The notes under the pieces: model-generated | What the model was told of the DNA's origin: nothing | Database searches by the model: none | The model's input: the letters and a program-made list of their open reading frames with translations, nothing else | Program-made: the position numbers and the translations under genes | Shown: positions 25,941 to 35,847 of the stretch, in pieces | Numbering within the stretch: position 1 is the first letter of the stretch | How the letters are laid out: the number at the start of each line of letters is the position of its first letter | Origin: UBA1268 sp002694955 | GTDB lineage: Bacteria > Planctomycetota > Planctomycetia > Pirellulales > UBA1268 | DNA length: 64,000 bases | Direction: 5' to 3' | Assembly: GCA_028066355.1 (NCBI GenBank) | Contig: JALCBP010000004.1 | Location: forward strand, 1-64,000

Positions 25941-28715
25941 TTACGCCTCAATAAACTTTTCCAGTTCAGCAACTCCGCCCTCTATGGTCAGGTCGCTTAA
26001 TGGGGTTCCGTCTTCCACTGGTGTGTGTCCGTCTCGTCGTGTTAGTTCGAGTGTCTGCTGGCTCTTCATGTGGTCAGCGAGTTCTTTGCGAAGATTTTTC
26101 TGTTCTTTTTCAGAGAGTTTTGAAAAAGCTCCTCGTCCCCGACATTTTGGAAACTTGCTGCACCCGAGCCAGGGGCCACGTTTGCCATCACGAAGATTGA
26201 GAAAGCCGCCACACTTTTCACATTCAATATCAGTTGCGATGGGAGGCGGGGCAGGAAATTTCAGGTCTCCTTTTTTGTCAATATTTAGAATAAACGGTGT
26301 AGGTGCATCAGAATCAGACTTCTTTCCTGCCTTTTTCTTTGGTGGAGGTGGAACATCTTCGACAAGAAAATCACCAAACCGTCCAGTTCGTTTGACCATC
26401 GGCTTCCCACTTGGTGAGAGAAGGTCTATCTGCTCCGGAAGTTGAGGGCGACCGTCTCTGTCACACGGCATTGCAAAAGTACAAGAAGGTATTTCTTTTG
26501 GTTTTCGTGCTCGGGGTTTCTTGCCTTTTGCTGTTCTTTTAGGTGGCGGCGGATCTTCAAGAACTTTTTCATTGTAACCCGTGCAAGATAGAAATTTCCC
26601 ACCATTTTTAGCTAGAAGGTAATCTAGCCGACGACCACATTCAGGGCATTTGTATGGAGATGGTTTTGAGCGGACAAACTCAAGGTCTTTCAAGATGTTT
26701 AGATAGGGAATCAGTTTCTCATAAAACCGAAGTAGCATCTCCTGCCGTGTTATTTTTCCTGCCGCCACGTCGTCAAGGTCATTTTCAATCTCTCGAGTGT
26801 AAGCAACTTCAATAAACTGCTGTTCGATGTCGCTGTTGTCAGTGCCATCTTTAAGGAACTCAGTAACCAGTTCACCTCGAAAAGTAGCGTAGAAACGCTT
26901 GGCGATTTGTTCAGCGTAAGCTCGATCTTGAATGACTCTTATGATGCTCGCGTATGTCGAGGGTCTTCCAATGCCTTCCTGTTCTAGTTTTTTTACGAGC
27001 GATGCTTCGGTGTAACGTGGTGGAGGAGACTGAAATTTCTGCTTTGGCTCGATACTAAACGGAGACAACGTTGTTCCTTTGTCAAACTCTGGAAGCACCT
27101 GGTCTCCGTCACCTTTTGGGATACCAATGATTCGCAGGCACCCATCGAATCGCAGTACACGGCCATTTGTCTTGAAGACAGCCCCAGTGTCTTTATCAGT
27201 TCGCCTCATCTGAACTGTCGTGCTGTCCCACTCTGCATCGATCGCTTGGCAGCCAACAAAGGATTGCCAAATGAGTTGGTAGAGACGAAACTGCTCGTCA
27301 CTAAGAGCAGAAGCAATAGTGTTTGGGTCACGGAATGGATCGGTTGGTCGAATTGCTTCATGAGCTTCTTGGGCGGACTGATCTCTACTTGCGTAAAAAC
27401 GTGGTTTCTCAGGAAGATATTCTTTGCCTACCTTTTCTTCAAGATAGCGGCGTGCCAGATTAATGGCCTCACCAGACAAATTTGTCGAATCGGTTCGCAT
27501 ATATGTAATCAAACCGACACTTCCTTCTCCGGGAAGGGTGATGCCCTCATATAGTTGTTGGGCAATACGCATCGTACGGTCAGCTGCCATGCCGAGCTTG
27601 CTGCTTGCGGCTTGCTGCAATGTGCTTGTTATAAAAGGTGGATAAGGTTTTGATTTCGTACGTTTTACTTCAATAGAATCAATAGTGTAGATCGCTTTAG
27701 GGTCTGGTTTGCCACTAATGCGAATAAGATTTTTCGCCCGCCCTCTCCCATTTTGGTTTTCCTCTCGCTCGATATTTATATCGAGCAAGCCGGCGGCCTC
27801 AGCGGCTGATACAGCCTCGTCAATCAGCTCTTCGGTAGAGTTGTTACTGGCAGTGATCTTTAATGATTTGCCACCAACTTCAATAAGATCTGCAGACAGG
27901 CTGCGATGATCAGAAAGCCAAGCGGTGCGTTGCTTTATTGTTGGTGGCTTGTTCCGAGTATCTGTCTGGGAGATAAAGTCATTCCACTCAGTATGCAATG
28001 CGTCTGACGCATCTATATCAAAGCAAAGAGCTCCCGAAATTTCCCAAGATTCATCAGGAGTAAAGGACCGGATTTCTTCTTCGCGTTCAGCAACGAGCCG
28101 TGAAGCAACACTTTGTACACGTCCAGCACTTTTACCGGCGCCTTTTGGCCAAAGAATCGGTGAAGTTAGAAATCCAACGAGGCGATCAAGAATTCGTCGT
28201 GCGCGCTGCGCATCGACGCGGTGCATGTCTATGCCTCGAGGATTCTCGAAAGCTTTTTGAACGTCTGATTTTGTAATTGCATCAAAAGTGACTCGTTTTG
28301 CATCCGGTGGATTGACCTTTAGTACTTCTGCAAGATGCCAGGCAATTGCTTCACCTTCACGGTCAAGGTCTGTGGCAAACCAGATATCACGGGCTCCTTT
28401 TGCAAGTTTCTTTAGTTCCGTAATTACCTTTTTCTTCCCCGGAGAAATCTCGTAGTCGTCTTCCATTGTCTCAAGGTCGACACCGGCAATCTCTGTTTTG
28501 GCATCTTTTGCCTTTGAGTCTTTTGCTAATTTGGCCTTGAGATCGCGGATATGCCCAACCGAAGCTCTTACAGTAAATTGGTTCCCAAGATACTTTTCGA
28601 TGGTCTTTGCTTTCGCAGGACTTTCTACAATTACGAGCTCGTAGTCCCCGGAAGGGGCCGCTCGGGAAGATGTTTTGCTGCTTGTAGGAGCCCTGCGGGA
28701 GGTCTTTTTGGCCAT
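25941..28715 (-). CDS. topA: DNA topoisomerase I (type IA)
   Basis: A 924-residue type IA topoisomerase relaxing negative supercoils. TOPRIM domain: VIVESPAKAKTIEKYLG and the acidic TDLDREGEAIAWHL. The active-site Tyr is in SVGLITYMRTDSTNLS. C-terminal zinc modules: CPECGRRLDY...CTGYN and CEKCGGFLNLRDGKRGPWLGC (both with four cysteines); a middle one (CTFAMPCDRDG) is degenerate. Lys-rich linkers (KRTAKGKKPRARKPKE, PPPPKKKAGKKSD) separate them. ATG 28715 (MAKKTSRR) is preferred over 28730. An N-terminal Arg/Ser tail precedes the fold. Confidence 0.97.
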   Translation of the reverse strand: MAKKTSRRAPTSSKTSSRAAPSGDYELVIVESPAKAKTIEKYLGNQFTVRASVGHIRDLKAKLAKDSKAKDAKTEIAGVDLETMEDDYEISPGKKKVITELKKLAKGARDIWFATDLDREGEAIAWHLAEVLKVNPPDAKRVTFDAITKSDVQKAFENPRGIDMHRVDAQRARRILDRLVGFLTSPILWPKGAGKSAGRVQSVASRLVAEREEEIRSFTPDESWEISGALCFDIDASDALHTEWNDFISQTDTRNKPPTIKQRTAWLSDHRSLSADLIEVGGKSLKITASNNSTEELIDEAVSAAEAAGLLDINIEREENQNGRGRAKNLIRISGKPDPKAIYTIDSIEVKRTKSKPYPPFITSTLQQAASSKLGMAADRTMRIAQQLYEGITLPGEGSVGLITYMRTDSTNLSGEAINLARRYLEEKVGKEYLPEKPRFYASRDQSAQEAHEAIRPTDPFRDPNTIASALSDEQFRLYQLIWQSFVGCQAIDAEWDSTTVQMRRTDKDTGAVFKTNGRVLRFDGCLRIIGIPKGDGDQVLPEFDKGTTLSPFSIEPKQKFQSPPPRYTEASLVKKLEQEGIGRPSTYASIIRVIQDRAYAEQIAKRFYATFRGELVTEFLKDGTDNSDIEQQFIEVAYTREIENDLDDVAAGKITRQEMLLRFYEKLIPYLNILKDLEFVRSKPSPYKCPECGRRLDYLLAKNGGKFLSCTGYNEKVLEDPPPPKRTAKGKKPRARKPKEIPSCTFAMPCDRDGRPQLPEQIDLLSPSGKPMVKRTGRFGDFLVEDVPPPPKKKAGKKSDSDAPTPFILNIDKKGDLKFPAPPPIATDIECEKCGGFLNLRDGKRGPWLGCSKFPKCRGRGAFSKLSEKEQKNLRKELADHMKSQQTLELTRRDGHTPVEDGTPLSDLTIEGGVAELEKFIEA

Positions 28716-28896
28716 GAATCTTGGGTGCAAATGGAGAAAAAGTGAATAATTTCTACGGATATCGGGATTGGCATCAAACTATCTGGCGATACAATTTCCG
28801 ACCTAGTTCTTGTTAAACAGCGTTACCTTCCCCTAACTCTACTTGTCAAGCCTCAGTGGTTTTTCAGCCCGTGGCGCTTCAGAAAAAGGCGGTTTT

Positions 28897-31149
28897 ATGG
28901 CCGGATCATTCAACTTCTTCCGGAAATATCAGAAATCGATGCTCGTGGCTGTAGCCGTCTTGGCGATGCTGGCTTTTTTTGTATTACCTCCGTTTCTCCA
29001 GATGGGAGCGGGCTCGTCTTCGGCTGACCCAATTGTTGTGTCATGGAAGGGAGGAGGTGTTCGGGAAAACCAGCTCGAACGAGCAGTGGCTATGAGAACA
29101 CTTGCAAACCGTTTCCTCATGCAGGCTGCTGCGGCAGCTGGTAGGGACCCGTCTCGACTACCCGCATTCCCCGAGGGAGAGGAATTGGTTGTCCGCGAGA
29201 TGCTGCTTGCAAAAGAGGCTGAAAAAATTGGATTGACAGTCAGCAATACTGCGATCAACGAGTTTATAGCTGCTTGGACCAATAATATGGTCCGACAAGA
29301 TCAGCTCGATGGAATTATCGCTGGGCTCCGTTATGGTCGTACACCGGTCTTGGCAGGTGACCTCTTTGAATCATTACGTACGGCCCTGGTTGCAAGGAAT
29401 ACCCTGCTGCTATTCCAAACAGGCTTTTCTGGTGATCCTCCAGGTTGGCGGTGGGACTTTTATAAACGACTTGAACAGTCAGTGACGATAAAGGCTTTTC
29501 CAGTTGAGGTTGAGAACTTCGCGATGTCAGTTGAGGCACCAAGTGAATCGGAACTAAAGGCTTATTTTGAAAAATTCAAGGATAACCTGCCGTCAGCAAG
29601 AAGTCCCGACCCTGGGTTCAAAGAGCCTCATCGAATTCGGTACGCATCACTGATGGCAGATCAAAAGAAGTTTGAAGATGAGGCAGGAAAGACGATAACA
29701 GAAAAAGATGTCGAAGATTTTTATGAGGAGAATAAGGAAGTTCGATTTCGTCAGTCACCCCCGGATCCTCCACCGTCCCAAGAGCCGCCTACAGATTCAA
29801 GTGATCAAAAAAGTGAATTGAAAGAGGAAAAAAGTAGTAACGGTAAAAATTTACCAGCTGAGAATCCTGACTCTCCAATTCAAGCAAAGCAAGACACAAA
29901 AGAAGAGATGTCGGAGGAAAATTCTGAGCAGAAGGATAAAGCAGGTAAGCCATCGGAATCAGATAGCAGTTCAGCAAAAGGTAAAACACGAGTGTTGCCA
30001 GTTGCTTTTCAGGCGAACGAAGACACGAGCGAGACAGATCCAACTCCCAAAGACAAAGATCAGCCACCTGATGAAAAACCTATCACCGGAAATGCAATTC
30101 CGGATTCCGTTGAAGGACAGCCAGCGGGAAGCGACATGGCTGATAAAGAAAAAAATGAGTCAGCAGAGTCCTCTGAGCCAAAGATGACATTTCAGCCACT
30201 CGAAGATGTTGCTGAACAAATTCGGCAGGACATTGCCCGACAACGCGCTACCGAAACAATCGATACAATTTTTTCAGCAATTGCTGCAGATTTGAATGCG
30301 TACGCTGAGGATAGAGCTCTCTGGATTGCACGTGGAAAAGAGGGTGACAAAGAGCCAACTCCACCCGACGTAAATAAAATTGCTGAAAAGCAATCACTCG
30401 TTGCGGTGGAGTCAGATTGGGTGACTGTGAATGAAGCTAATGAGGGTGGGGGTATAGGAACGAGTTTTGACTTTGTGCCAGATCCAACAAGTCGGTTCGG
30501 CATTCGCCAGCAGCGATGGCTTGAAACGATGTTTGCCGATGGGACGATAACCCTACGCCCTGTAACGTCGCGGGATGCTGAAGGAAACCGTTATTTCTCT
30601 TGGAAGCAAGATGATCAGGAAGAGCGAGTCCCCACCTTTACCGAGGCTCGTAGCAATGTTGAAAAGGCATGGAGAATTGTTGAGGCTCGTCCCCTTGCCT
30701 TAACGCAGGCGAAGAATCTTGCTGCAAAGGTTGATGAAAAAGGGTTTGCCGAAGCCGTGTCTAAGGATGAGTTAGAGGCAGTTCGGGAGATTGGCCCATT
30801 TACCTGGCTTACACAAGGTTCGGCAGGCGTGAATGCAGCTCCGGTACTATCATCACCAAAGGGCCTTGTACTGTCTGGTAACGCCATGATGCAAAAGGTG
30901 TTCTCAACTGCTGAAGGGAAGAGTGCTGCTGTTTTTAATGAGCCAAGGACGATTTGTTACGTCATTCGTGTTCAGGCGTTTAATCCAAAAGATGAGGAGT
31001 TGCAGTCTAGGTTCGAAAGCGTTCTCGGGGACCAGAGACGTTTGTCAATGGTTGCCCAATCAGCATTTGCTGAGATATTTATGGATTGGATCGCTGGTCT
31101 GGAAAAAGACCTGGAACTTACCTGGAATCGTGAACCGCGGTTGCCTTAG
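28897..31149 (+). CDS. Membrane-anchored SurA/PpiD-like protein with long acidic insert
   Basis: A 750-residue protein. The start MAGSFNFFRKYQKS followed by a single hydrophobic helix (about residues 15-33) anchors it in the inner membrane with the rest periplasmic. Residues 45-180 resemble the SurA/PpiD N-terminal chaperone fold (VREMLLAKEAEKIGLTVSN). About residues 265-430 are a low-complexity Glu/Lys/Ser/Pro stretch. The C-terminal part (AEQIRQDIARQRATE onward) is helical and resumes the PpiD-like layout. No parvulin signature is visible, so isomerase activity is doubtful. ATG 28897 is chosen because it starts the PpiD-like anchor; 28843 would add 18 residues. Confidence 0.8.
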   Translation: MAGSFNFFRKYQKSMLVAVAVLAMLAFFVLPPFLQMGAGSSSADPIVVSWKGGGVRENQLERAVAMRTLANRFLMQAAAAAGRDPSRLPAFPEGEELVVREMLLAKEAEKIGLTVSNTAINEFIAAWTNNMVRQDQLDGIIAGLRYGRTPVLAGDLFESLRTALVARNTLLLFQTGFSGDPPGWRWDFYKRLEQSVTIKAFPVEVENFAMSVEAPSESELKAYFEKFKDNLPSARSPDPGFKEPHRIRYASLMADQKKFEDEAGKTITEKDVEDFYEENKEVRFRQSPPDPPPSQEPPTDSSDQKSELKEEKSSNGKNLPAENPDSPIQAKQDTKEEMSEENSEQKDKAGKPSESDSSSAKGKTRVLPVAFQANEDTSETDPTPKDKDQPPDEKPITGNAIPDSVEGQPAGSDMADKEKNESAESSEPKMTFQPLEDVAEQIRQDIARQRATETIDTIFSAIAADLNAYAEDRALWIARGKEGDKEPTPPDVNKIAEKQSLVAVESDWVTVNEANEGGGIGTSFDFVPDPTSRFGIRQQRWLETMFADGTITLRPVTSRDAEGNRYFSWKQDDQEERVPTFTEARSNVEKAWRIVEARPLALTQAKNLAAKVDEKGFAEAVSKDELEAVREIGPFTWLTQGSAGVNAAPVLSSPKGLVLSGNAMMQKVFSTAEGKSAAVFNEPRTICYVIRVQAFNPKDEELQSRFESVLGDQRRLSMVAQSAFAEIFMDWIAGLEKDLELTWNREPRLP

Positions 31150-31234
31150 TGGGCGGTCAAGAACGTTCGTTATCGATGTTGGTTAGTTCTAAGGGATGCT
31201 GTTTGCGACTCAAGTGCCTACAGTAAATCGTTTT

Positions 31235-33130
31235 CTATGAATTTCTGGCACCGAAGGGTTTCAGAGCGATCGCTGCGAGTGGAGGAACTGTAAGAGTGAC
31301 AGAGTGGTCACTCCCATGGTGGGTAATCGTTTCACACGTTAACTTGCCGTCGTTGAGGACATTACTACCTCCGAACTGACCAGCATCGCTGTTGAAAATT
31401 TCTATGTAATGATCAGCAGCAGGTACACCGATTCGATAGTTCTCACGGGGAACTGGTGTGAAATTGCAAACAATAACCAGTACGTCTTTTGGGGAGACAC
31501 CCTTTCTTAAGAAAGTGATAATACTTTCTTGCCAATTCTGGCAGTCGATCCATTCGAATCCTTGTCCATCAAAATCAATTTGATGTAGTGGCGTCTCTTC
31601 TCGTAGTAATCTGTTGAGTTCTATAAGGGTCTGCGAGAGTCCTCGATGGCCGTCCTCTCGAAGCAGATGCCACGGGAGGCTTTCGTCGAAATTCCATTCT
31701 TGTGGTTGGCCGAATTCACTTCCCATAAACAGGAGTTTTTTTCCGGGGTGGAACCACATGAAAGAATAGAGCAACCGTAGATTAGCAAATTGTTGCCACT
31801 TGTCGCCAGGCATTTGGCTAAGCAAGGATCCTTTTCCGTGAACAACTTCGTCATGTGAAAGTGGAAGGACAAAGTTTTCATGAAATGCATAAATCAAGCT
31901 GAAGGTCAGTTCATCATGGTGAAACTTTCTGTGAACTGGGTCCTGCTTCATGAATCGCAGTATGTCGTTCATCCAGCCCATATTCCATTTGAGGCTAAAT
32001 CCAAGTCCACCAGTGTGAGTCGGTCGTGAGACACCTGGCCAGGCTGTGGATTCCTCAGCGATTGTCAGTGTTCCTGGGAAATGGTGATGAATCTGTACAT
32101 TTAATTCCTTTAAGAATTTGATTGCTTCAAGATTTTCACGGCCACCAAAGCAGTTTGGCAACCATTCTCCTTCGCGGCGGCTATAGTCGAGATAAAGCAT
32201 TGAGGCGACTGCATCAACCCGCAGTCCGTCAACATGGTAGTGGTCTAGCCAGAACAGAGCCGACGAGATGAGGTAATTAGCTACTTCGTTGCGACCATAG
32301 TTAAAAATCAGTGTTCCCCAGTCTGGATGTTCCCCCTTACGTGGATCTTCATGTTCATAGAGAGCCGTTCCATCGAAGCGGCGGAGGCCGTGGTCATCTT
32401 TTGGAAAATGCGCAGGGACCCAATCGATAATAACTCCGATGCCAGCTTGATGGCAGCTGTCTATGAGTGACATGAAATCTTGCGGCGTTCCGAAGCGACT
32501 GGTTGCAGCAAATAAGCCAATCGTTTGGTAGCCCCAGCTTGCAGAGAGTGGGTGTTCTGTGGGTGGTAGAAATTCCAGATGAGTAAATCCCATTTCAAGG
32601 CAGTAAGGAATAAGTTCTCTCTCGAGGTCACGGTACGTAAGCCAGCGATGAGAGTCATCTCCTGGCCGTTTCCAACTTCCAAGATGAACTTCATAAAAAG
32701 AGATCGGCTCACTAAACCAATCCCGCCGCAGCCTTTGCTCCATCCATTGTGAATCCTTCCATCTGTATTCACTTAAATCAGTGATGATAGAAGCATTTTT
32801 TGGTGGTACCTCGGCTGAGTATCCATAGGGATCGGCGCGGTCAATAGTTCCCTCGACTGTTTGAACACGGAACTTATATGCAGTATTGACCCTTATATCA
32901 GGAACAAAGAGTTGCCAGAAGCCAGACGGCACTGATTTGTTCATCATATGATTTTGGCCAGTCCAGTTGTTGAAGTCACCAACAACACTAACCATCTCGG
33001 CATTAGGTGCCCACAGAGCAAAGTGAACACCCTGCTGTCCATCACGCGAACAAACTTGGGCCCCCAGTTTGTCATAGCTCTTCCAGTGTCTGCCTTCGCC
33101 CAGGAGGTGTAAATCGTAATCAGTTAGCAT
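31235..33130 (-). CDS. glgB: 1,4-alpha-glucan branching enzyme
   Basis: A 631-residue GH13 enzyme that makes alpha-1,6 branches in glycogen. A CBM48 domain (FALWAPNAEMVSVVGDFNNW) precedes the barrel. The nucleophile Asp is in GLRVDAVASMLYLDYS (about residue 306), the acid/base Glu in TIAEESTAWPG (about 359), and the third carboxylate in LPLSHDEVVHGKGS. The N-terminal N1 extension of some GlgB proteins is absent, giving the shorter form. No other glg genes are adjacent. Confidence 0.97.
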   Translation of the reverse strand: MLTDYDLHLLGEGRHWKSYDKLGAQVCSRDGQQGVHFALWAPNAEMVSVVGDFNNWTGQNHMMNKSVPSGFWQLFVPDIRVNTAYKFRVQTVEGTIDRADPYGYSAEVPPKNASIITDLSEYRWKDSQWMEQRLRRDWFSEPISFYEVHLGSWKRPGDDSHRWLTYRDLERELIPYCLEMGFTHLEFLPPTEHPLSASWGYQTIGLFAATSRFGTPQDFMSLIDSCHQAGIGVIIDWVPAHFPKDDHGLRRFDGTALYEHEDPRKGEHPDWGTLIFNYGRNEVANYLISSALFWLDHYHVDGLRVDAVASMLYLDYSRREGEWLPNCFGGRENLEAIKFLKELNVQIHHHFPGTLTIAEESTAWPGVSRPTHTGGLGFSLKWNMGWMNDILRFMKQDPVHRKFHHDELTFSLIYAFHENFVLPLSHDEVVHGKGSLLSQMPGDKWQQFANLRLLYSFMWFHPGKKLLFMGSEFGQPQEWNFDESLPWHLLREDGHRGLSQTLIELNRLLREETPLHQIDFDGQGFEWIDCQNWQESIITFLRKGVSPKDVLVIVCNFTPVPRENYRIGVPAADHYIEIFNSDAGQFGGSNVLNDGKLTCETITHHGSDHSVTLTVPPLAAIALKPFGARNS

Positions 33131-33362
33131 TTGTTTACGCAGTGAAGTGGAGTTTCGTGGAGATGTTGAGCAACTCGCATATAGACAACAATAATTCGGA
33201 TCGTCACAAGTGCTGGTGTTTAATCAAAGGTCACATGTAATCGTACCGCTGAATGACCCGGCATGCCGTCAGTGGCAATAGTTTCGGGGCAGGTTGTTCC
33301 GCCTGGAGCGACAGTTCCACTTAAAATGAGACACTTGAAGTATATTTTGTGCCCCCTGGTAA

Positions 33363-33400
33363 ATATAAAAGGCCCGCCGACTCAAGGTCTGTCGGCGGGC
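33363..33400 (-). terminator. Rho-independent terminator downstream of the C26 hydrolase gene
   Basis: A perfect 10-base stem GCCCGCCGAC (33372-33381) / GTCGGCGGGC (33391-33400) with a 9-base loop. Read on the minus strand it is followed by CTTTTATATTT, a usable T-tract; no T-tract follows on the plus strand. It lies 47 bases beyond the stop of the gene at 33447. The rest of the 316-base gap 33131-33446 shows no gene; its right part should hold the glgB promoter. Confidence 0.8.
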
Positions 33401-33446
33401 TGTATGAATTTAATAGTAATCTTGGTGTTGGGTGCGTACTCTAGGA

Positions 33447-34193
33447 TTAGGCGACAAGACGCATTGCCGGTACTTCACCGGTAATACCAACAACAAACTC
33501 CTCGAAGATCTTTGCATCGAGAGCCGATGCCGAGTCTGCTTCCGGGTGAAACTGGGTGCCAATGGCAAGCCATCCCTCAACTTCGCTTTCGATGGCCTCA
33601 ATCACTCCGTCTGGAGATCTCGCTGTGACACGGAATCCCGAAGCAAGATCGTCGATGGCCATATGGTGCATGCTGTTGACACGTATTTCACCATCCCCGT
33701 AGACACGCTCCATTGCGGAATCAGATTCTACGAGAAGTCCATGACGGTGACCGGTATCAATTGGATCTTTGTGTGGGATGGCTTGCGGTAGATCTTCAGG
33801 AAGATGCAGATACAGGGTGCCACCTTCAGTAACATTAAGAAGTTGCATTCCACAGCCGATGGCCAGTACAGGCAAGTGTCGGGCACAGACGTGCTTCGCT
33901 AACATTCGGTCAAAATCTTCTCGCCTTTGATCCATGGGACGTACTGCTGGGTGTGGCATGTAGCCATCTCGTTGGGGGTCAAGATCGGCCCCTCCTATAA
34001 GAACGACGCCGTCAAGCGTGTCGAGTAATCTTACGAGGTCGTCCTCTTCGTCGAGTGGCGGCAAGATGAGAGGTATGCCTCCAGACTGAATAATATTTTC
34101 GTAATAGCCTGCCGCTATGAATGAGAGTGAAGCATGCTCCTTGCAGCTGGAGCGAAAATCCATATTAATTCCGATTACCGGTTTGGCTGCCAT
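33447..34193 (-). CDS. Gamma-glutamyl-gamma-aminobutyrate hydrolase-like class I amidotransferase (peptidase C26)
   Basis: A 248-residue protein of the PuuD/C26 family. KPVIGINMDFR opens the fold; VVLIGGADLDPQRDGY is typical of PuuD. The nucleophile elbow is LAIGCGMQLLNVTEGG with Cys in GCG, and the His/Glu pair is in IGTQFHPEAD. The protein lacks an ammonia-accepting domain, consistent with a stand-alone hydrolase. Residues YYENIIQSGGIPLILPP match the family's N-terminal region. Substrate could be gamma-glutamyl-GABA or another gamma-glutamyl amide. ATG 34193 is the family-like start. Confidence 0.9.
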   Translation of the reverse strand: MAAKPVIGINMDFRSSCKEHASLSFIAAGYYENIIQSGGIPLILPPLDEEDDLVRLLDTLDGVVLIGGADLDPQRDGYMPHPAVRPMDQRREDFDRMLAKHVCARHLPVLAIGCGMQLLNVTEGGTLYLHLPEDLPQAIPHKDPIDTGHRHGLLVESDSAMERVYGDGEIRVNSMHHMAIDDLASGFRVTARSPDGVIEAIESEVEGWLAIGTQFHPEADSASALDAKIFEEFVVGITGEVPAMRLVA

Positions 34194-34435
34194 GAAAGTT
34201 CCTTCTTCGAGCAACACTGTGGCAAGTTCGTGCCACTCATCCTTGAGCAGCAATTTCAAACATTGCGGACGTGAAGATAGCGCTCAAAAAAAACAAGACA
34301 AGCATTTTTTCGATTTTGTGGTTGGCAGTGGACCCAACCACAAGATGATGTGCTATCACTTTATCTGCTAGCACATTGTCTCGTCCGGCACGGGATTTGC
34401 GCAACGAGCACAAAAACGGTTATTAACCATGTAGC

Positions 34436-35326
34436 TCAAGCAGATAACCACACCGCATCAGGAAAACTCCTGAACCACGTTCGCTGACGCTTGGCTAGTT
34501 GACGCGTACGCTGTTGCGTTTTCAGGACCGCTTCCTTTTTTGTCATTTCACCGCGGATATACGCAAGAGATTCTTTATAGCCGGCCGCTTGTGCGGCTAC
34601 TTTACCGATACCGGTTTTCTGTTCGGCAGCTTCGGTTTCCTCAAGAATGCCAGACTCAAACATCAATTCAACTCTCTCATTGATTCGGCTGTTGATGATT
34701 TTTCGTGGATGATCGATGACGAGTATCGGGCATGGGAAAAGTTGCTTCTCTAGATTAACTGCAGAGGTCCATGAACGCTTGTGATTGACACCTGACAACT
34801 TAATAATTTCGAGGGCCCTTATGATCCGTTTCGTGTCATTCGGGTGAATGGAAGCGGCTATGTCAGGACGGAGTGATTTGAGTTTCTCGTAAACAATTTT
34901 GGACCCGTTGCATTTTATCTGGTTCGCCAGACTATTTCGTAGTTCAACGTCAATTGGGGGGGATTCATCGAGGCCATCTCGAAGACATCGGAGGTAGAGT
35001 GGAGTGCCACCAACGAAGAGAATGCGGCGACCACGATCGCGGCAGTCCTCCATCACGCGAGCCGCTGCCAGAAGCCAATCTGATACGGTAAACGGAGTTG
35101 AAGGATCTACGAGATCAAGTAAATGGTGCATCACTTGGGTTTGCTCTTTCATCGTTGGTTTAGCTGCACCGATGTCAAAGCCTTTATAGACGGCGACTGA
35201 ATCAGTACTAATAATCTCAGCATTCAGTCGCTGCGCGATACGAATGCCCAATGCAGTCTTGCCGGATGCGGTTGGGCCTGTGAGGATTATGCAATCACTT
35301 GCTAATTCAGGCATTGATGCTGCCAT
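34436..35326 (-). CDS. miaA: tRNA dimethylallyltransferase
   Basis: A 296-residue enzyme that adds the dimethylallyl group to A37 of tRNAs reading UNN codons. P-loop GPTASGKTALGI, then ISTDSVAVYKGFDIGAAKPT (DSxxVY), HHLLDLVDP, FVGGTPLYLRCLRDGL, and the C-terminal RTRQLAKRQRTWFR. Length is normal. It is divergent from hisE with an 87-base gap. Confidence 0.96.
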   Translation of the reverse strand: MAASMPELASDCIILTGPTASGKTALGIRIAQRLNAEIISTDSVAVYKGFDIGAAKPTMKEQTQVMHHLLDLVDPSTPFTVSDWLLAAARVMEDCRDRGRRILFVGGTPLYLRCLRDGLDESPPIDVELRNSLANQIKCNGSKIVYEKLKSLRPDIAASIHPNDTKRIIRALEIIKLSGVNHKRSWTSAVNLEKQLFPCPILVIDHPRKIINSRINERVELMFESGILEETEAAEQKTGIGKVAAQAAGYKESLAYIRGEMTKKEAVLKTQQRTRQLAKRQRTWFRSFPDAVWLSA

Positions 35327-35413
35327 TTGATCTTTGGTGTCGTAAGTCGTTGTCGCGTGGTAGAGTTACTTCATTAGTATGAGGTAAAAATCTCTTTTGG
35401 AGAAGCAGGAGCA

Positions 35414-35776
35414 ATGAAATCAAAAAGCCTGAAGCGAGCATCAGAAGAATCTGTTGGAACGGTTCTCGGGCAACTTGAGGATATCATTGCCAGCCGAAAA
35501 ACAGCAGATACAGATCGATCGTATACCAGTAAACTTTTTGCTGGGGGTGTAGCAAAAATCGGTTCAAAGATTACTGAAGAAGCCGGTGAGTTGGTGGAAG
35601 CTGCAGCCAATGAGTCGGATGAAAGAGTTGTTTCAGAAGCAGCAGACTTGTTCTACCACGCTATTGTACTGTTGGCTCATCGGGATCTAACACTCAGTCA
35701 AGTAGAAACCACACTTGCCGGCCGTTTCGGTGTGTCGGGTCTGGAAGAGAAAGCGTCTAGAAAACAGTCATTGTAA
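35414..35776 (+). CDS. hisE: Phosphoribosyl-ATP pyrophosphatase
   Basis: A 120-residue MazG-like protein for the second step of histidine synthesis. VLGQLEDIIASRKT, SYTSKLFAGGVAKIGSKITEEAGELVEAA with the metal-binding EExxE acidic pattern, and VSEAADLFYHAIVLL are diagnostic. AGGAG lies just upstream of the ATG. It is followed by hisG 71 bases downstream, so the two form a short his unit; hisI is not fused. Confidence 0.93.
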   Translation: MKSKSLKRASEESVGTVLGQLEDIIASRKTADTDRSYTSKLFAGGVAKIGSKITEEAGELVEAAANESDERVVSEAADLFYHAIVLLAHRDLTLSQVETTLAGRFGVSGLEEKASRKQSL

Positions 35777-35847
35777 AGTTACGGATTTAATCAAGGTAAA
35801 CGCTAGTAGAGACAATGAAAAAATTGCAAATAGAGGTAGAGGAACGG

